Shown here: piece by piece, positions 35,552 through 46,499 of the stretch
Position numbering within the stretch: the first letter of the stretch is position 1
How the letters are laid out: every line of letters starts with the position of its first letter
Assembly (NCBI GenBank): GCA_037951105.1
Contig: JBAMJV010003766.1
Location: 62,001 to 126,000, forward strand
Length of the DNA stretch: 64,000 nucleotides
Direction: 5' to 3'
From: Echinarachnius parma
Lineage: Eukaryota > Echinodermata > Echinoidea > Clypeasteroida > Echinarachniidae
The notes under the pieces: model-generated
What the model saw: only the letters and a program-made list of their open reading frames with translations
Databases searched by the model: none
What the model was told of the DNA's origin: nothing
Position numbers and translations under genes: made by a program

Positions 35552-36190
35552 GACCCTCTCAGGTGAGACTTGTCGGAGGCAGTGACTCGTTCGAAGGCAG
35601 AGTAGAGGTCTTCCATATGAGTTCTTGGTCCACTATTTGTGATGACAACTGGGACGTACGTGATGCCTCGGTAATCTGTGGAATGCTGGGACATCTCGGG
35701 GCGAGTTCAGCGCCAGGACAGGCCTTCTTCGGCGAAGGAACAGGACCTATCTTGTTGGACGAAGTCCTCTGTAACGGGTCAGAGGCTGACATCAAGGAGT
35801 GCGACCATTACGGATACTTGCAGCACGACTGTTTGCATAGTGAAGACGCCGGAGCAGTGTGCTCCAATAAGTCTATTCGACTCCTTGGTGGGCACCGTCC
35901 TGATGAAGGTACTGTAGAGGTCCTCCACAACAACAACTGGTTCTCTGTTTGTGATGACGAATGGGATGATCTGGATGCTACGGTTGTGTGCAGGATGTTA
36001 GGTTACAATGGGTCGAGTTACGCAGTGACAGATGCTCATTACGGCGAGGCATATGGCGACATTTTACTTGACAATGTACGATGCAGCGGGAACGAGGATG
36101 GCATACTAGACTGTCCACATGAGGGTCTTCGAAATCACAACTGCCGTCACGACGAAGATGCTGGGGTCGTTTGCTCTTACGAAACCGATG
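35552..36190 (+). CDS. Gene B exon 3: SRCR3 and SRCR4
   Basis: 639 nt, phase 1 to phase 1, encoding two six-Cys SRCR domains that differ from exon 2 at only a handful of residues (EADIKECDHYG; DGILD for DDILD). The acceptor TTATTCTAG and GTAAGG donor are unchanged. Including both exons gives four SRCR domains. Because the exons are interchangeable in phase, isoforms with two or four are possible (inference). The exon 3 donor leads in phase 1 to the somatomedin B exon. Confidence 0.9.
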
Positions 36191-36566
36191 GTAAGGGCAA
36201 CTGCATATTATTATACTGTTTTCGGACACACTTTAAGGGTTAAACTGATGTCACCTACAATATGATTGTATCTAGCACATATTCTCTTAGAAAGAATACC
36301 ATAATCATTGTTATCTGTAGATATATAATGAATATTATTAAAGGCTACAGGAACAACATTATTATCTCGATCAGATACGTGGAATATGTGATGTTTTCTA
36401 CACCTTTCCACAAAGCATAGCAAAGAAAATTACGGCTTTGATAACAAATTGTCATATTTTGGGTAAGATACTGCACATGTTTAGCAACATTTTAATTCCT
36501 AATCAACTTTGATTACCCACAGTAAATATTCTGCCAAACTTTCTTTATCCATTTATCAACATGCAG
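36191..36566 (+). other. Gene B intron 3
   Basis: 376 bp from GTAAGG to ..TCAACATGCAG. Its homology to the gene A intron (11253-11578, reversed) shows that the two SRCR cassettes share non-coding flanks. Confidence 0.7.
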
Positions 36567-39556
36567 TTCCCCAGATCACTTTGCCTAGCGGTCCTCATAT
36601 ATACCTAACTTGCCCCGAGTCTTGTGCTGCTGGAGTTCACCTCAACTGCTACTGTGACGCCATCTGCCTACACCTCGGTGACTGCTGCCGGGACTTCGAT
36701 GCCCCCCGAGACCTCCCAGATTGCACATCATCACGGGGCACAGACTACAGCACGGGTACATACCAAGATGGCACTGAAGGTGGAGATCCAAACGCCTCAA
36801 CAGGTGCTGTCCCAAGTGATACAACATTTGCTACCCCAGGTGGTACAACAGGTGCCACCCCAAGGAGCAATACAGGTGCTACCCCAGGTAGTAATACAGG
36901 TGCTAACGCATGTGTTACAACAGGTGCTACCCAAGGTGGTACAACCGGTGCTACCCCATATGGGAATTCTGGTGCTACCCCAGGTGATAATACAGGTGCT
37001 ACCCCAGGTGGTTCAACTGGTGCTACCCCATGTGTTAAAACAGGTGCTACCCCATATGGGAATTCAGGTGCTAACACAGGTGATAATACAGGTGCTACCC
37101 CAGGTGGTACAACAGGTGCTACCCCAGGTGGTACAACATGTGCTACCCCAGGGGTTAATACAGGTGCTACCCCAGGTGCTGATACAAGTGCTACCCCAGG
37201 TGCTGATACAAGTGCTACCCCAGGCGTTAATACAGGTGCTACCCCAGGTGTTACAATAGGTGCTATCCAATGTGGTTCAACAGGTGCTAATACAGGTGCT
37301 ACCCAAGGTGGTTCAACAGGTGCTACCCCATGTGATAATACAGATGCTACCCAAGGTACTGATACAAGTGCTACTCCAGGTGCTACCCCAGGTGGTAATA
37401 CAGGTGCTTCTATAGGTGGTACAACAGGTGCTACCCCAGGTGATAATACAGGTGCTACCCAAGGTGCTGATACAAGTGCTACTCCAGGTGCTACCCCAGG
37501 TGGTAATACAGGTGATTCTATAGGTGGTACAACAGGTGGGATCCAAAATGATATCCCAGGGCTGGAGTACTGGTCGTGCATCAGGCTTCCTACGGGCGAA
37601 GGTGGTGAAGTGCAATGGATCTTGGCGGTCGGGAAGTGTCCCCCGGACTACACCAATCCCTCGATTCGCGATAAGTGTGAGAGGCTATTCATTATCGGTG
37701 TCCTGACGGATGGCTTTGGTGTTTACTTCTTAAACAAGTTTTGTGCAGAATGCCATGGTTTGTCGGATCATGATCAAACCATGCTATACACGTACACGGA
37801 GTGGCATACATCCCCGGTAAATATATCAGGACAAGTCTTAGGGCGATATTACTATCGCAGTGCGCAGCTTAATGACTCGATACACCCACCTCGACGCTGT
37901 GCTAGTAACCTCTTCAATCCTGTAATTAAGTCTTGTAGAAGCAACACCTTTGCAAATGAGTCAACCATAGCATTATGCCAATCATTCTCCGCGTTGATCC
38001 ACGTTGATGGAACCCCCTACAAAAACAAATACTGCGCAGCTTGTAATGACGCGATTGACCTCTCTGTTCTCGACTTATCCCCGGTATCCGAATGCCCACC
38101 ATTACTTGACGCCGATTTCCCGGTCATTGCTGATAGAGAATACGAGACTATCGGCGTTGCTTTCGTAGATATAACTTTCCGGAGGGAAAGGTGCACGGTA
38201 GGCAGGGTGCTCCACAATGGCAAATGCCGTCCGGAAGACTCTAGATGGCCATTATGTGAACACATCTACACCTCGTACACTGTTACTCGTCAAATGGGTT
38301 TTGATGACTGCTTCAGAGGAGTTGGTCAATATGAAAATCACGTTGATTCAGTTTCCAGTTTGGTCACTTCGAGCAACAGTACTGATATGTATTCTTGGGA
38401 TTCGTACGACGTTACGGACTACGACCTCCCACCGAGGGATGTTCTGGAATCAACAATAATCAATTCAACTTGGGTTTTTACATCACCTCTTTGTTCTGAA
38501 ATAGAAATCTCTCTGCAGCAATCATGCCTTGTATCTGGGCAACCCGATTCTGGGAACTGCACGGAGTCCTGGTTCGCTGGTTCACCAGAGAACTTTCACC
38601 CACTACTAGTCAACGGATCAATAATGATATACCACAACACCACTCGCATTATTCCCGCTCAGTGGAAAAATGTAACTACATACATCTATGATGAGAAAAC
38701 GCAAGATTTGGTTGTAAAAAGACAGTTACGATTATGTGGTCGGGGAAAGAAAGTGTTCGGCTGCGCTGCTAAATTAGAAAACAACTTCCAGCTGATGGAC
38801 GAAAGAAACACAACGTATCTAATCTTAGACGATGGGCTCAAGATCCCACCAGAAAAATACGGGCTATTTCCGAATGGAAGTGCACTCATCTGTTTCATAT
38901 CGGGATACACTTTTAATTCTAGATCCCAAATTATCGTGAGCCATATCGCCTTTGGCTTCTCAATTATGTGTCTTCTGGCTACCCTGGTGACGTACACCGT
39001 CCACAAGCCACTGCGAAACCTCCAGGGACTCGTCATCATGAACTTCATCATCGCCCTCCTGATGGCTCAGGTTCTTCTCGAGTACCCAGCTACGTACGTG
39101 TTGCCCTGGCCGCACGTGTGCGAGGCGGTAGGCGTCCTAGGACACTTCTTCTTCCTTGCCGCATTCTGCTGGATGACCACCCTCGCCTGGAACCTCTGCC
39201 AGAGTTTCTCGGTGTCATACATCAAAACCAGGACAGCATCTGAAACCACACGAAGCATTTTACGCTACTCCGCCTTTGGGTGGATCCTTCCCGCTGTTTT
39301 CACCGGATCCTGTCTGGTGGTCCACCTCTGGGGGCAGAAGATACTTCCACTAAGATATGGTGGAAGTCGATGTTGGGTTTCTCCTTACAGGACCAACATT
39401 ATCGTGTTCATTGTACCACTGGCTCTCAGCCTCCTGTTGAATACTGCTTTCTTCATTCAAACTGTTCGAAAAATCAGGGCGTCCCGCAACAAATCCGCTT
39501 TGGCGTTAGCCCCGGACAAAAAGGAAAATAAGCAAGATCTTCTTATCTATATCAAG
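36567..39556 (+). CDS. Gene B exon 4: somatomedin B, Thr/Gly stalk, ectodomain, TM1-TM5
   Basis: 2990 nt. The acceptor before TTCCCCAG opens in phase 1. First, at about 36606-36722, an eight-Cys somatomedin B domain (CPESC, NCYCDAIC, GDCCRDF). Next, about 36800-37545, some 31 copies of an 8-residue GATPGxxT repeat, rich in Thr and likely O-glycosylated. Then a Cys-rich ectodomain (YWSCIRLP onward) with many NXS/T sites. Five TM segments follow, from IIVSHIAFGF (about 38930) to NIIVFIVPLALSLLLN (about 39450), with the TM3 Cys (HVCEAV) and ECL2 CW (SRCWVSP). No GPS motif. It ends at LLIYIK with GTAAGG in phase 0. Closest by eye to methuselah-like/adhesion family-B receptors. G-protein coupling is expected; the ligand is unknown. 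Confidence 0.88.
36805..37545 (+). repeat. Coding minisatellite, 24-bp unit
   Basis: Consensus GGTGCTACCCCAGGTRRTAA plus TACA, about 31 units. The unit is a multiple of three, so copy changes keep the frame. Other frames and the antisense are also open and should not be read as genes. Some units carry Cys (TPCV, NACV, TTCA) or lack 8 bp pairs. Confidence 0.95.
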
Positions 39557-40300
39557 GTAAGGCTTTCACACGTTTTTACTATAACTGTAATAGAAGCTTC
39601 ATCGATCGGTAAAGGGGAACCAAATGCTAGCCGTTTCGCTTACTGTTACTGATACTAGTTGTACCCGCGGAAATCCGCGGTTTTTTGTGAGAGAGAGGCG
39701 ATGATGACATAACGATACTTTAAATCTTTACTATTCCCAGAGTCATAATTTAAATAGTATAAGACAAAATAAACACGGGCGACTCAATCCCGTCCCACAA
39801 CCCGTCGTTGGACGGGGCCCCGACGCATTAGGGTCCCGTCAAACGATATCTGGCCAATGTGATAGACATATGCACACTATCACGGTGGTGTGGTAGCTCA
39901 TTTTTCAATCTAGTTGGGTGAACAATTAATTTGCAGAGGTACTGCACTATGGGATCATTTTTTACAATAGTCTTTTAAAACGGATTTGACAGAATCTGTC
40001 TTTCATTTCGTGTTTCTGTCCGTAATTCTAGCATTCATTTCTGTAAATGTGTATGTGTATACTATTGGAAGTGATTTTAGTGACTTGTACATTCCACAAA
40101 AAATTAAGAGAACAGTCGTTTACTTTATTAAATATGTTTTATAACTCTTTAAAACGTCACGAAAAGCAGCAGGCTGAATTGTCGTATGGACGCTGTGCAG
40201 ATATTGGGCCCCCTACGTCGGCGGTGAAATCTAAGTGCTGTTTGGTGCTTCGGCTAGAATGCCTACGCGCATTCTGTGACACTGGCTTGTAGCTTTATGG
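39557..40300 (+). other. Gene B final intron, first part
   Basis: Starts at GTAAGG. The TTGTACCCGCGGAAATCCGC motif at about 39659 and the GGACAGACAGACAGAC motif near 41738 look like the ends of a further dispersed element, unresolved. Confidence 0.4.
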
Positions 40301-40780
40301 CGGTCCTACTAATCACCGCGAACACCGTGAATCACTACGAAGCACTACGAAATCACTACTAAGCACTACTAAGCACTACGAAGAGCAAAAAGATAGCATT
40401 TGGAGCGCATGTAGAAGTAGATGAGCAAAAATGCAAAGTGATGTTCACCAACTCCTTGCACTTGTACACTGTTTCGACGATCAATTGGATAATTCAACAT
40501 CTGAACACTTCAATCGTAAATATCATTTTAACGAAAGGGAAAGTCTGGCAGCTACCATAGTCTACCTCTACGTGCGCGCATTAAACGTAGTTTTTAGTAC
40601 AGGGCGCTCTTCGCAGTGCAATCTTCGTCTTCGTAGTGCCTCGTAGTACTGCGAAGACATGCTCTTCGCGGTGCTTCGTAAGGGTATCGTAGTGCTTCGT
40701 AGTGTGCTTAGCAGTGCTTCGCAGTGCTTCGCAGTGCATCGCAGTGCCTAGTACTGATCCTTGGCGATTAGTAGGACCCG
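40301..40780. mobile_element. MITE with 8-bp TSD and inverted CACTACGAAG arrays
   Basis: 480 bp. Termini CGGTCCTACTAATCACC and the complement of CGGGTCCTACTAATCGCC. Direct 8-bp flanks CTTTATGG at 40293-40300 and 40781-40788. Just inside each end lies an array of CACTACGAAG-type words, in opposite orientations (40330-40385 and 40625-40750). Non-coding. Confidence 0.75.
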
Positions 40781-42080
40781 CTTTATGGTATATAAAAACC
40801 AATTTAAAAGTGGTTAAGAATCATTTTAAAACTTGGTTTATACAAAGAAAACAATATTTCTCGACATCTGATACGCATGAAATCCAACAAATATAAGCAA
40901 GTATTTTAAATAAATGTATTAAACATCACGTCGAATACAATCCAGAATTCATACACGAAATATAGGATTATGGGACCGAACGGCGCTTGGAATTGGTGCA
41001 TCATTCCCGGCCCGACGCCGACGGAGGCGGTCTACAGACTCTAATACACTCGTGAGGCTTGGTGTACACGGTACATGTGACTGGGTATAGGCAGAATCGG
41101 GACAGAAACACTCCCGTCAGTCAGTCATTTCCTTCCTTATTCCAAAAAAAAAAATTATACTGTTGTACTCACCAGATGTGATTGATTTTCTCACCTAACT
41201 TTGCAGATCGTTCAGGATTCCCCGGTCAAAATATCGCGTCATGTTGGCCCTAGATATCCCAGTTTTTAAAATGGTAATGTTCGCACATCCGTCTATTGTA
41301 CTGTACACATCCATCCCGTATCACTTTACATACACAACATACGATCTTGTTTTGGTCGGAAGCCAACAATTCGCAAGCAAATTACGATAGTCTTAATTCA
41401 GGCGCACACAGCGGCACACGTGTTATTTCCGATTTGACAGGCATACGATAATGTGTGTAAGTAATTTACAACGTATCGATTCCAGGCTGAACAAAGACTA
41501 CATAATGAAAGGTCATTTCAGCAACACACTTTTCACGGTACTTCCGTCGCAAGCATGTGCGATGATCAGCGCTCGACGCGACTGCATGGCAAATGAACGT
41601 GGAATATTGGCCGATTCATAACTGACCACTGGTCAAACTGACCCCGACCTGACCCAGACCACAAACCTCTATGGGTCATCACCAATCACTACCCAAAGTT
41701 TGATGTTGGTGCCTCAATGCACTACGAAATGCATAGATGGACAGACAGACAGACGTGATCGGCTACTTTAGTATAGTAGAAGTCATATCTTGGGAATCAC
41801 AATATAATAGAAATCATCATTGTTTTTAAACCACTATCAACTGATTTGACTGACCAAAGAAGGCTGCTATGTTTTCCAAATGCAACATATGAAACGTCAT
41901 CTGACCTTGCATTGGCAAAGGTGTGTTGCATAACCACTGCAACTGCCGTTAATGTTTAATAACGTTCCATCTTTCTAAGTTGATGTTTATTTTGTTTCGT
42001 TGATCACTGGATATGTGCTTAAATGTCGTTATCTATCAAGTCATGATAATGTTGTTGTTTTTGTTACTATAATATATCAG
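40781..42080 (+). other. Gene B final intron, second part
   Basis: No exon or RNA gene recognised. Ends at the acceptor ..TATAATATATCAG. Confidence 0.5.
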
Positions 42081-42332
42081 ATCTCTAGCCTGATGGGGTT
42101 CAGCTGGGTCGTAGGCTTCGTTGCAGCAGGTGTCCAGTCACCCGCCATGTTCTACATCTTCAGCATCATCTCCTCCTTACAGGGGGTTCTCATCTTCTGG
42201 TCCTTCGCTACCAACCAGAGGGTCAGGGGAATGTGGCGCGATCTTTTGGTGCCCCGAAGAAACTCAAAGGCAACTCAAAAGACGAGATCTACCGGCTTTT
42301 CAGGGGCTTCAGATAACACGTCTTCTGTCTGA
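42081..42332 (+). CDS. Gene B last exon: TM6-TM7 and tail
   Basis: 252 nt. Phase-0 acceptor, then ISSLMGFSWVVGFVAAGV (TM6) and MFYIFSIISSLQGVLIFWSF (TM7). A basic, Ser/Thr-rich tail of about 40 residues ends SGASDNTSSV-stop. The C-terminal four residues, TSSV, resemble a class I PDZ-binding end (S/T-X-V), as does TSTV in gene A; this is a motif match only. It completes the seven-helix domain. Confidence 0.88.
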   Translation: MSSLMGFSWVVGFVAAGVQSPAMFYIFSIISSLQGVLIFWSFATNQRVRGMWRDLLVPRRNSKATQKTRSTGFSGASDNTSSV

Positions 42333-42709
42333 ATCTATCATGTATCTCCAAGAAATGGTAAAGAGATATATGTAACGGGGATATTTTCATTATTTAAGTT
42401 CTATTATTACCGCCTGGAGATTGCGAGAACGGGATATTTGGTGTCAAGTTATGTATCTTATAAACTCACAACGGAACGTGTTCTGCCGCTATGTCGGGGG
42501 CGTAATCAAACACTAATTCGTCACCCGCCTGATTCAACGATATTTGTTTTTGTTTTTTAAAGCTTCCCTAGACCGACTAGATAAGTGAAACCAAAATTAG
42601 AATAGTGCATTCATCTAAGAAGACAATACAAAACGCGATATGCCTCCATTTCCGGGGCCTCAACCAACGCAATAGCTGTAATCATTCATCTCTCTGATTT
42701 AATTAAAGT
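42333..42709. other. Downstream of gene B
   Basis: Likely 3' UTR of gene B. AATTAAAG at about 42700 is a weak poly(A) signal candidate. Confidence 0.35.
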
Positions 42710-43035
42710 TTAAATTCAAACATAGAGGAAACTGACTAGAAATATTTTAAATGATTGAAAAATTAGCAAATGAAAATAGGCTTCGCCGGGAATCGAACCA
42801 GAGACATCCGGATTGCTAGACCGGTGCTCAACCATTGAGCCACAAAGACCCTTGAATGGGGGACGTTCCCATGAAACCCTTTTCATTGCTCAATTAGTCA
42901 GAAGCTATATAAACCGGGGCTTTCCGGGCACTAACCGAAGGATAATTCAATCAACTTTTCAAAAAAAAGTGCATGGGATCACACGAAGTGATGTAGCTTT
43001 TTATTAATTAAATTCAAACATAGAGGAAACTGACT
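42710..43035 (-). mobile_element. 270-bp insertion with tRNA-like module and 28-bp direct repeats
   Basis: The sequence beginning TTAAATTCAAACATAGAGGA is present at 42710-42737 and 43008-43035, as in a long retrotransposition target duplication. Between them, minus strand 42850-42779 looks like a tRNA: A box TGGCTCAATGG, loop CTAGCAA (AGC anticodon position, Ala-like) and B box GGTTCGATTCC. The acceptor stem does not pair fully, so this is a tRNA-derived retroposon rather than a working tRNA. Confidence 0.6.
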
Positions 43036-43257
43036 TAATTAAAGTCCTGCAACCTTGGAGTTGCCAACTTTATGTTCCTTCTTAACCATCCATTAGCAAC
43101 TGGAGAGTGCATCGAGAACTGTGGCGTGATATTTCCGCTATCAAGATCGGAAGTGAATAAACTGCATCGAACTAGACTAACAGAACGCGATTTGCTGCCA
43201 GTTCTGGGAACTCTTCAAACTATAGGCGTAGGAGGCGGGGGGCTGGAGATTGCAGCC

Positions 43258-43290
43258 CCTCCCCCCCCCCCCCCCCCCCCCCCCCCCCCA
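43258..43290. repeat. Poly-C tract
   Basis: About 30 C within 33 bp. Confidence 0.9.
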
Positions 43291-43311
43291 CTGGAGTTTT
43301 TAAATCGCCTA

Positions 43312-43560
43312 TATTCGGGCAAAATGCAACTGAAATTCTGGCAATCATGTCATATTCGGGCAAAATTATGTCATATTCGGATAAAATCATGTCAGTATTT
43401 TGGCAAAATCAAGTTATATTCGGGCAAATTCATGTCATATTCAGACAAAATAATGTCATATTCGGACAAAATCATATAAATTTCGGGCAAAAACATATAA
43501 TATTCGGGCCAAACCATGGTACATTCGGGCAGTGCCATGTTATTTTCGGGCAGAACCGTC
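43312..43560. repeat. Degenerate minisatellite, TATTCGGGCAAAAT unit
   Basis: About ten units of 20-27 bp, of the form TCATATTCGGGCAAAATCA, decaying toward the right. Open frames here are repeat translations. Confidence 0.85.
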
Positions 43561-44181
43561 TCAATAATTGTGACCTTGTTTCGATAACGCTCGATTAATA
43601 ACAAAAAAAGTGACAGAAACAATCGTGTCCCTGCGAAAAGGAGCGAGGTGAACATGTTAAACCCTATCATTACTTGTTCAGATATATATCGTCTATTATT
43701 ACACATACAGGCTAGTTTTCCGATTCAATAAATCATGTATTTTTTTTTCCGTCTCGGGTTTGTCAGTCATAGCGTTCATTATTGTTATGATATTACCATC
43801 GTCACGTGTATTATGTAGCTCTACAAATGTGTATCGCGAGTGCAATGTCAGACGATATTACTACTCCTCCATAGACATACATGTTATCAGATGATATTTC
43901 TACGTTGAGCTGAATAATAAATATCATATCCAGCGCGGAAGTGCGAAATTCATACGCGCGTTTATTAATGACGCAAGAATGGCTTCGCGCGTATCTAATT
44001 GTGACGTATGAATACGTGTACGCACCTCTGCTACAGTCCGCGCAAATGGCCCTTCATGGGTTGAAAATGTATAATCAGTAATTTGAGATTCAATTCATTG
44101 GTTCTCTTCACTGAACAAGACTGAGTAATATGAATGTTTTTGTTTTTAAATGTTTTGCTCTGGATAGTATGTATAATAATA
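43561..44181. other. No gene seen
   Basis: AT-rich sequence with scattered CGCG words near 43935-44000. Nothing recognised. Confidence 0.4.
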
Positions 44182-44326
44182 ATAATATTGACTGGCTTGT
44201 TCTTTCGTGATATATCAGAAATATTGCATTCGCTAGGATCATATTGCACTCGTCTTCGACTCGTGCAATATGATCCTAGCGAATGCAATATTTCTGATAT
44301 ACCACTCAAGGCCAGTCAATATTATA
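44182..44326. repeat. Near-perfect hairpin, 145 bp
   Basis: Arms AATATTGACTGG / CCAGTCAATATT outside and TCAGAAATATTGCATTCGCT.. and complement inside, meeting at about 44247. The inner 40 bp pair perfectly. Confidence 0.85.
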
Positions 44327-44514
44327 TAAATAATTATTTAATCGAATTAGATAATTATCTAGCTTATATTTTGTTTCCAAGGAAAGCTATTCAAATCCCC
44401 AAACTTTCGGGTAACAAGTGAAAAAAACATTATTACAAAAATCCGGGCCTGAGAGGGAATGGGGGTGGCTCTGGCTCAGGAGCCCCCCCCCCCCCCCCCC
44501 CTCACGGGGTCTGC

Positions 44515-44790
44515 TCGCTATTCATACGGACCACTATTCATAAGGGTCATTATTCATAAGGACCGCTATTCATAATCGGAGAATAGGGTCGCTATTCATA
44601 AAATAAGAAGGGGGTTGGTATTCATAATATAAAAAGATGGTCGCTATTCATATTACAAAATGAGGGTCGCTATTCATAATATGAGAAGAGGTTCGTTATT
44701 CATAATACGAGAAGAGGGTCGTTATTCATAAAATGAGGAGAGGGTCGCTATTCATAATGTAAGAAGAGGGTCGCTATTCACAAAAGATTA
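44515..44790. repeat. Minisatellite array, forward
   Basis: About ten units of 24-30 bp containing GGTCGCTATTCATAA, separated by AATRNGAAGAG spacers. Inverted partner at 45010-45490. Confidence 0.9.
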
Positions 44791-44899
44791 TGTTCCAATG
44801 TTTTTTTTTAATCAGGTTAAGCACGGGGGGCAAAATGAGGTGAATTAACGACATGGAAATGAGAGGAAAGAGAAAACATAAGAAATATACAAGAAATAT

Positions 44900-45000
44900 C
44901 ACACATCATTCAGAAGAATCGTGCAATGATATTGGTATATGACTGAAATCTCAAATATCACTTTTGTAAGAATATTATGTATCACTGTAATTTGGGATCA
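44900..45000. mobile_element. MITE family 3 fragment
   Basis: TTCAGAAGAATCGTGCAATG through TGAAATCTCAAATATCAC matches part of 9747-10299 and 56049-56425. Confidence 0.4.
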
Positions 45001-45009
45001 ATATTTTAA

Positions 45010-45490
45010 TAATTTATGAATAGCGAACCTCATTTCGTTTTATGAATAGCGACCCTCATTTCGTATTATGAACAGCGACCCTCTTCTCACATTATGAATA
45101 GCGACCATCATTTCGTATTATGAATGGCGACCCTCATTTCGTTTTATGAATAGCGACCCTGTTCTTACATTATTAATAGCGACTCCTTTCTTAGATTATG
45201 AATAGCAACCCTGAATCGTATTATGATTAGCACCCCTTCATCATGTTTATGAATAGCGACCCCGATTTCGTATTATGAATAGCGGTCCTTATGAGTAGTG
45301 ACCCTCAATGTGAATTATGAATAGCGACCCTCATCTTACATTATGAATAGCGGTCCTTATGAATAACGGTCCTAATGCCTTTATGAACAGCGACCCCTTT
45401 TGCGTTGTATGAATAGCAGTCCTTCAGTATAGGGAAATAACACATTATGAATAGCGGTCCTTATGAATAGCGGTCCTTGTGAATAGCTAG
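45010..45490. repeat. Minisatellite array, inverted
   Basis: About 17 units of TTATGAATAGCGACCCTCAT type, the complement of the 44515-44790 array. The last units switch to TATGAATAGCGGTCCT. Confidence 0.9.
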
Positions 45491-46302
45491 GTTACCCCGA
45501 AAATCATCTCATGACACGGCCCAGCGCCGGATCCCATGCAAGACATGTTATGGCGATCTGGATGCAGAATGCATTTATCAATAATGCAGTTCTCAATCCC
45601 CCCCCCCCCCCCAAAAAAAAATATATATATTTAATAATAAATTAAAAATAAATAAATAAATAAAATAATAATTAATAAATAAAAGAAAACAAAGCCGAAG
45701 TGCTTTAAACATAATCAAATTTATCTCGTGTACTATTAATGAAACTGCACTTCACTGGTTAAATTACCTAGAATACTTGTTCTCGCCCCATTTACCCCAC
45801 CCTCTCCGTTTGCTCGAAATTAATGTTTTTATTGTGGTGGCCTGATCCCGGGGGAGGGGGGTCACTCCCAACTATATATATACCCACGGCCAAAAAAGGC
45901 GTCAAAATGGTGAAAGTGTTTAGCTACACTGCGTCGTCGACGTTTGCGGTTAAGGGCCCCTTCAAAAGAAAAAAATCACGAAAAGCGTACCTTTTCAGAC
46001 GCACAGGTTTTCGACGTTTTTCTTTTAAAAAGGGTGTGAATCGTGCACTAGCAGGTAACGATGATTCGATTCGCGCATCTTTGATTCGCACGTTGAAATC
46101 AATCCCGTGACATTCACACAGAATATTTTACATTTTTATGCAGATTGTAAAAATTTAAATGAATTTTTAAAAAATTTTGTTTAGACTTAAAGGAATCATT
46201 TCAAACTGTTGAGTTTGAAAATGATACATCATACATATACTATTGATCAAAAGTTGTCAAAGTGGAAATTGATTTTTTAGAAGTGTGTAATGGACAAGCA
46301 CC
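45491..46302. other. Spacer, no confident gene
   Basis: Contains a C-run (45599), AATAAATAAA-rich sequence (45630-45690) and a basic open frame of 67 codons from ATG 45907 with no recognised domain. Confidence 0.35.
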
Positions 46303-46480
46303 TTTAAAGGGATCTAGTAACATTGTCAAAATCCAACAAACTTCATTAGAAATCTAGTGTTTCTCTCATACCTTGTTGTATTCAATATATAGAAGGGTGG
46401 ATCAGGTTTGGGTTTCTCTAATTTCTCCTACGTTAGAAAGATATTAACGATTTAAGTGTTCGGATTTTTAACTATCCACT
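46303..46480. mobile_element. MITE family 2, left part
   Basis: TTTAAAGGGATCTAGTAACA matches the family terminus. The element breaks off before 46500, where a LINE fragment starts. Confidence 0.55.
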
Positions 46481-46499
46481 GGATAGTCATAATTGTGCA

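Larger units (their letters stand above)
32779..36325 (+). repeat. Tandem duplication, copy 2 (SRCR exon block)
   Basis: Second copy of 29944-31864. Insertions relative to copy 1: 33010-34421 (transposon with TTA duplication) and about 34630-34824 (hairpin). Confidence 0.85.

Noticed and set aside
36624-37581. Long frames on both strands over the Thr/Gly repeat (Val/Leu/Pro-rich)
   Set aside because: A 24-bp repeat without stops is open in several frames. The sense frame that joins the somatomedin B and receptor domains is the only supported one.
38800-38935. GPS autoproteolysis site before TM1 of gene B
   Set aside because: No Cys/Trp pattern or HL-T/S cleavage motif was found. The region resembles the uncleaved methuselah-like type.
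42779-42850. Functional tRNA-Ala
   Set aside because: A and B boxes and the loop are good, but the acceptor stem pairs poorly and the module sits in a retroposed insertion.
45907-46110. Basic 67-codon open frame
   Set aside because: No recognised domain, splice or promoter evidence; it lies in repeat-rich sequence. Left unannotated as a gene.
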